The position numbers and the translations under genes were made by a program. A model generated the notes under the pieces. The model made no database searches and was not told the origin of the DNA. It was given only the letters and a program-made list of their open reading frames with translations. Source: Methanomassiliicoccaceae archaeon (GTDB lineage Archaea > Thermoplasmatota > Thermoplasmata > Methanomassiliicoccales > Methanomethylophilaceae). Taken from it: a DNA stretch of 5,750 bases. The stretch is taken from positions 1-5,750 of the forward strand of contig JAEEKU010000060.1 of the NCBI GenBank assembly GCA_016282555.1. Reading direction: 5' to 3'. Shown here piece by piece: positions 5,529-5,750 of the stretch (positions are counted from its first letter, which is position 1; every line of letters begins with the position of its first letter).

Positions 5529-5750
5529 ATGAAGATAAACATCGAAGGAGTAGAGTTTTCGTATTCCAGCACCCCTGTGTTGAAGGATATTACCGCCGTC
5601 ATCGAGGGCCCGAGTTTCGTTTCCATCCTGGGTCCGAACGGAGTCGGGAAATCGACGCTCATACACTGCATCAACAAGATTCTCCAGCCCACCGGCGGAA
5701 CCGTGATGATCGATGAGAAGAACGTCAAAGACATAACGATCAAGGAGATG
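5529..5750 (+). CDS. ABC transporter ATP-binding protein B, FecE/BtuD type (N-terminal part only)
   Basis: Only the first 74 residues lie in the window. Walker A GPNGVGKST is at 35-43, followed by LIHCIN; the Q-loop, signature, Walker B and H-loop are beyond the edge. It starts 14 bases after permease 2, as expected for the ATPase of a permease-permease-ATPase operon. It is a close paralogue of ATPase A at the left end, with 50 of 74 residues identical and the segment VSILGPNGVGKSTLIHCIN shared exactly. Whether it keeps the Q-loop Gln that ATPase A lacks cannot be seen here. Confidence 0.95.
   Translation, partial: MKINIEGVEFSYSSTPVLKDITAVIEGPSFVSILGPNGVGKSTLIHCINKILQPTGGTVMIDEKNVKDITIKEM
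5634..5675. repeat. Long inverted repeat, right copy (partner at 463-504)
   Basis: Partner of the left copy, in the Walker A coding region of ATPase B. Identity extends through synonymous codon positions, which suggests a recent duplication or gene conversion and not protein constraint alone. Confidence 0.85.

Noticed and set aside
1..5750. CRISPR arrays, tRNA or rRNA genes, insertion sequences
   Set aside because: Coding sequence fills nearly the whole window; no regularly spaced repeats, cloverleaf-like segments or transposase motifs were seen.

Overview
The window carries one divergently organised importer locus of the FecCD/BtuCD type (iron-siderophore, heme or cobalamin class). The left part is on the minus strand: the start of an ABC ATPase gene (cut by the left edge) preceded by a very large substrate-binding protein gene. 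The right part is on the plus strand: two paralogous permease genes in tandem, then the start of a second ABC ATPase gene (cut by the right edge).

The organism is most likely an archaeon, probably a host- or sediment-associated methanogen near Methanomassiliicoccales/Methanomethylophilaceae. The sequence shows archaeal-style TATA boxes about 25 bases ahead of expected transcript starts, a probably leaderless gene with no ribosome binding site, and Shine-Dalgarno sequences matching the GGTGATCC complement of 16S rRNA at other genes. Fusion of dockerin-like calcium modules to FecB-type binding proteins is, from memory, frequent in that lineage. The lineage call is an inference, not a database result.

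Layout: 1-609 (-) ATPase A, partial; 610-726 its promoter, ribosome binding site and the terminator of the gene upstream; 727-3297 (-) an 856-residue membrane-anchored protein with the order TM helix, dockerin, binding domain, dockerin, binding domain; 3298-3373 a compact divergent promoter region with inverted repeats; 3374-4516 (+) permease 1; 4444-5514 (+) permease 2, overlapping permease 1 by 73 bases; 5529-5750 (+) ATPase B, partial.

The striking theme is that every part of the transporter is doubled: two binding modules in one chain, two permeases, and two ATPases (50 of the first 74 residues identical). Within each pair the copies differ at sites known to matter in BtuCD-F or in ABC ATPases. 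The second binding module lacks the two acidic docking residues, permease 1 has an altered coupling motif, permease 2 lacks one docking arginine, and ATPase A has Tyr in place of the Q-loop Gln. I infer a possible asymmetric hetero-complex. The substrate cannot be read from the sequence.
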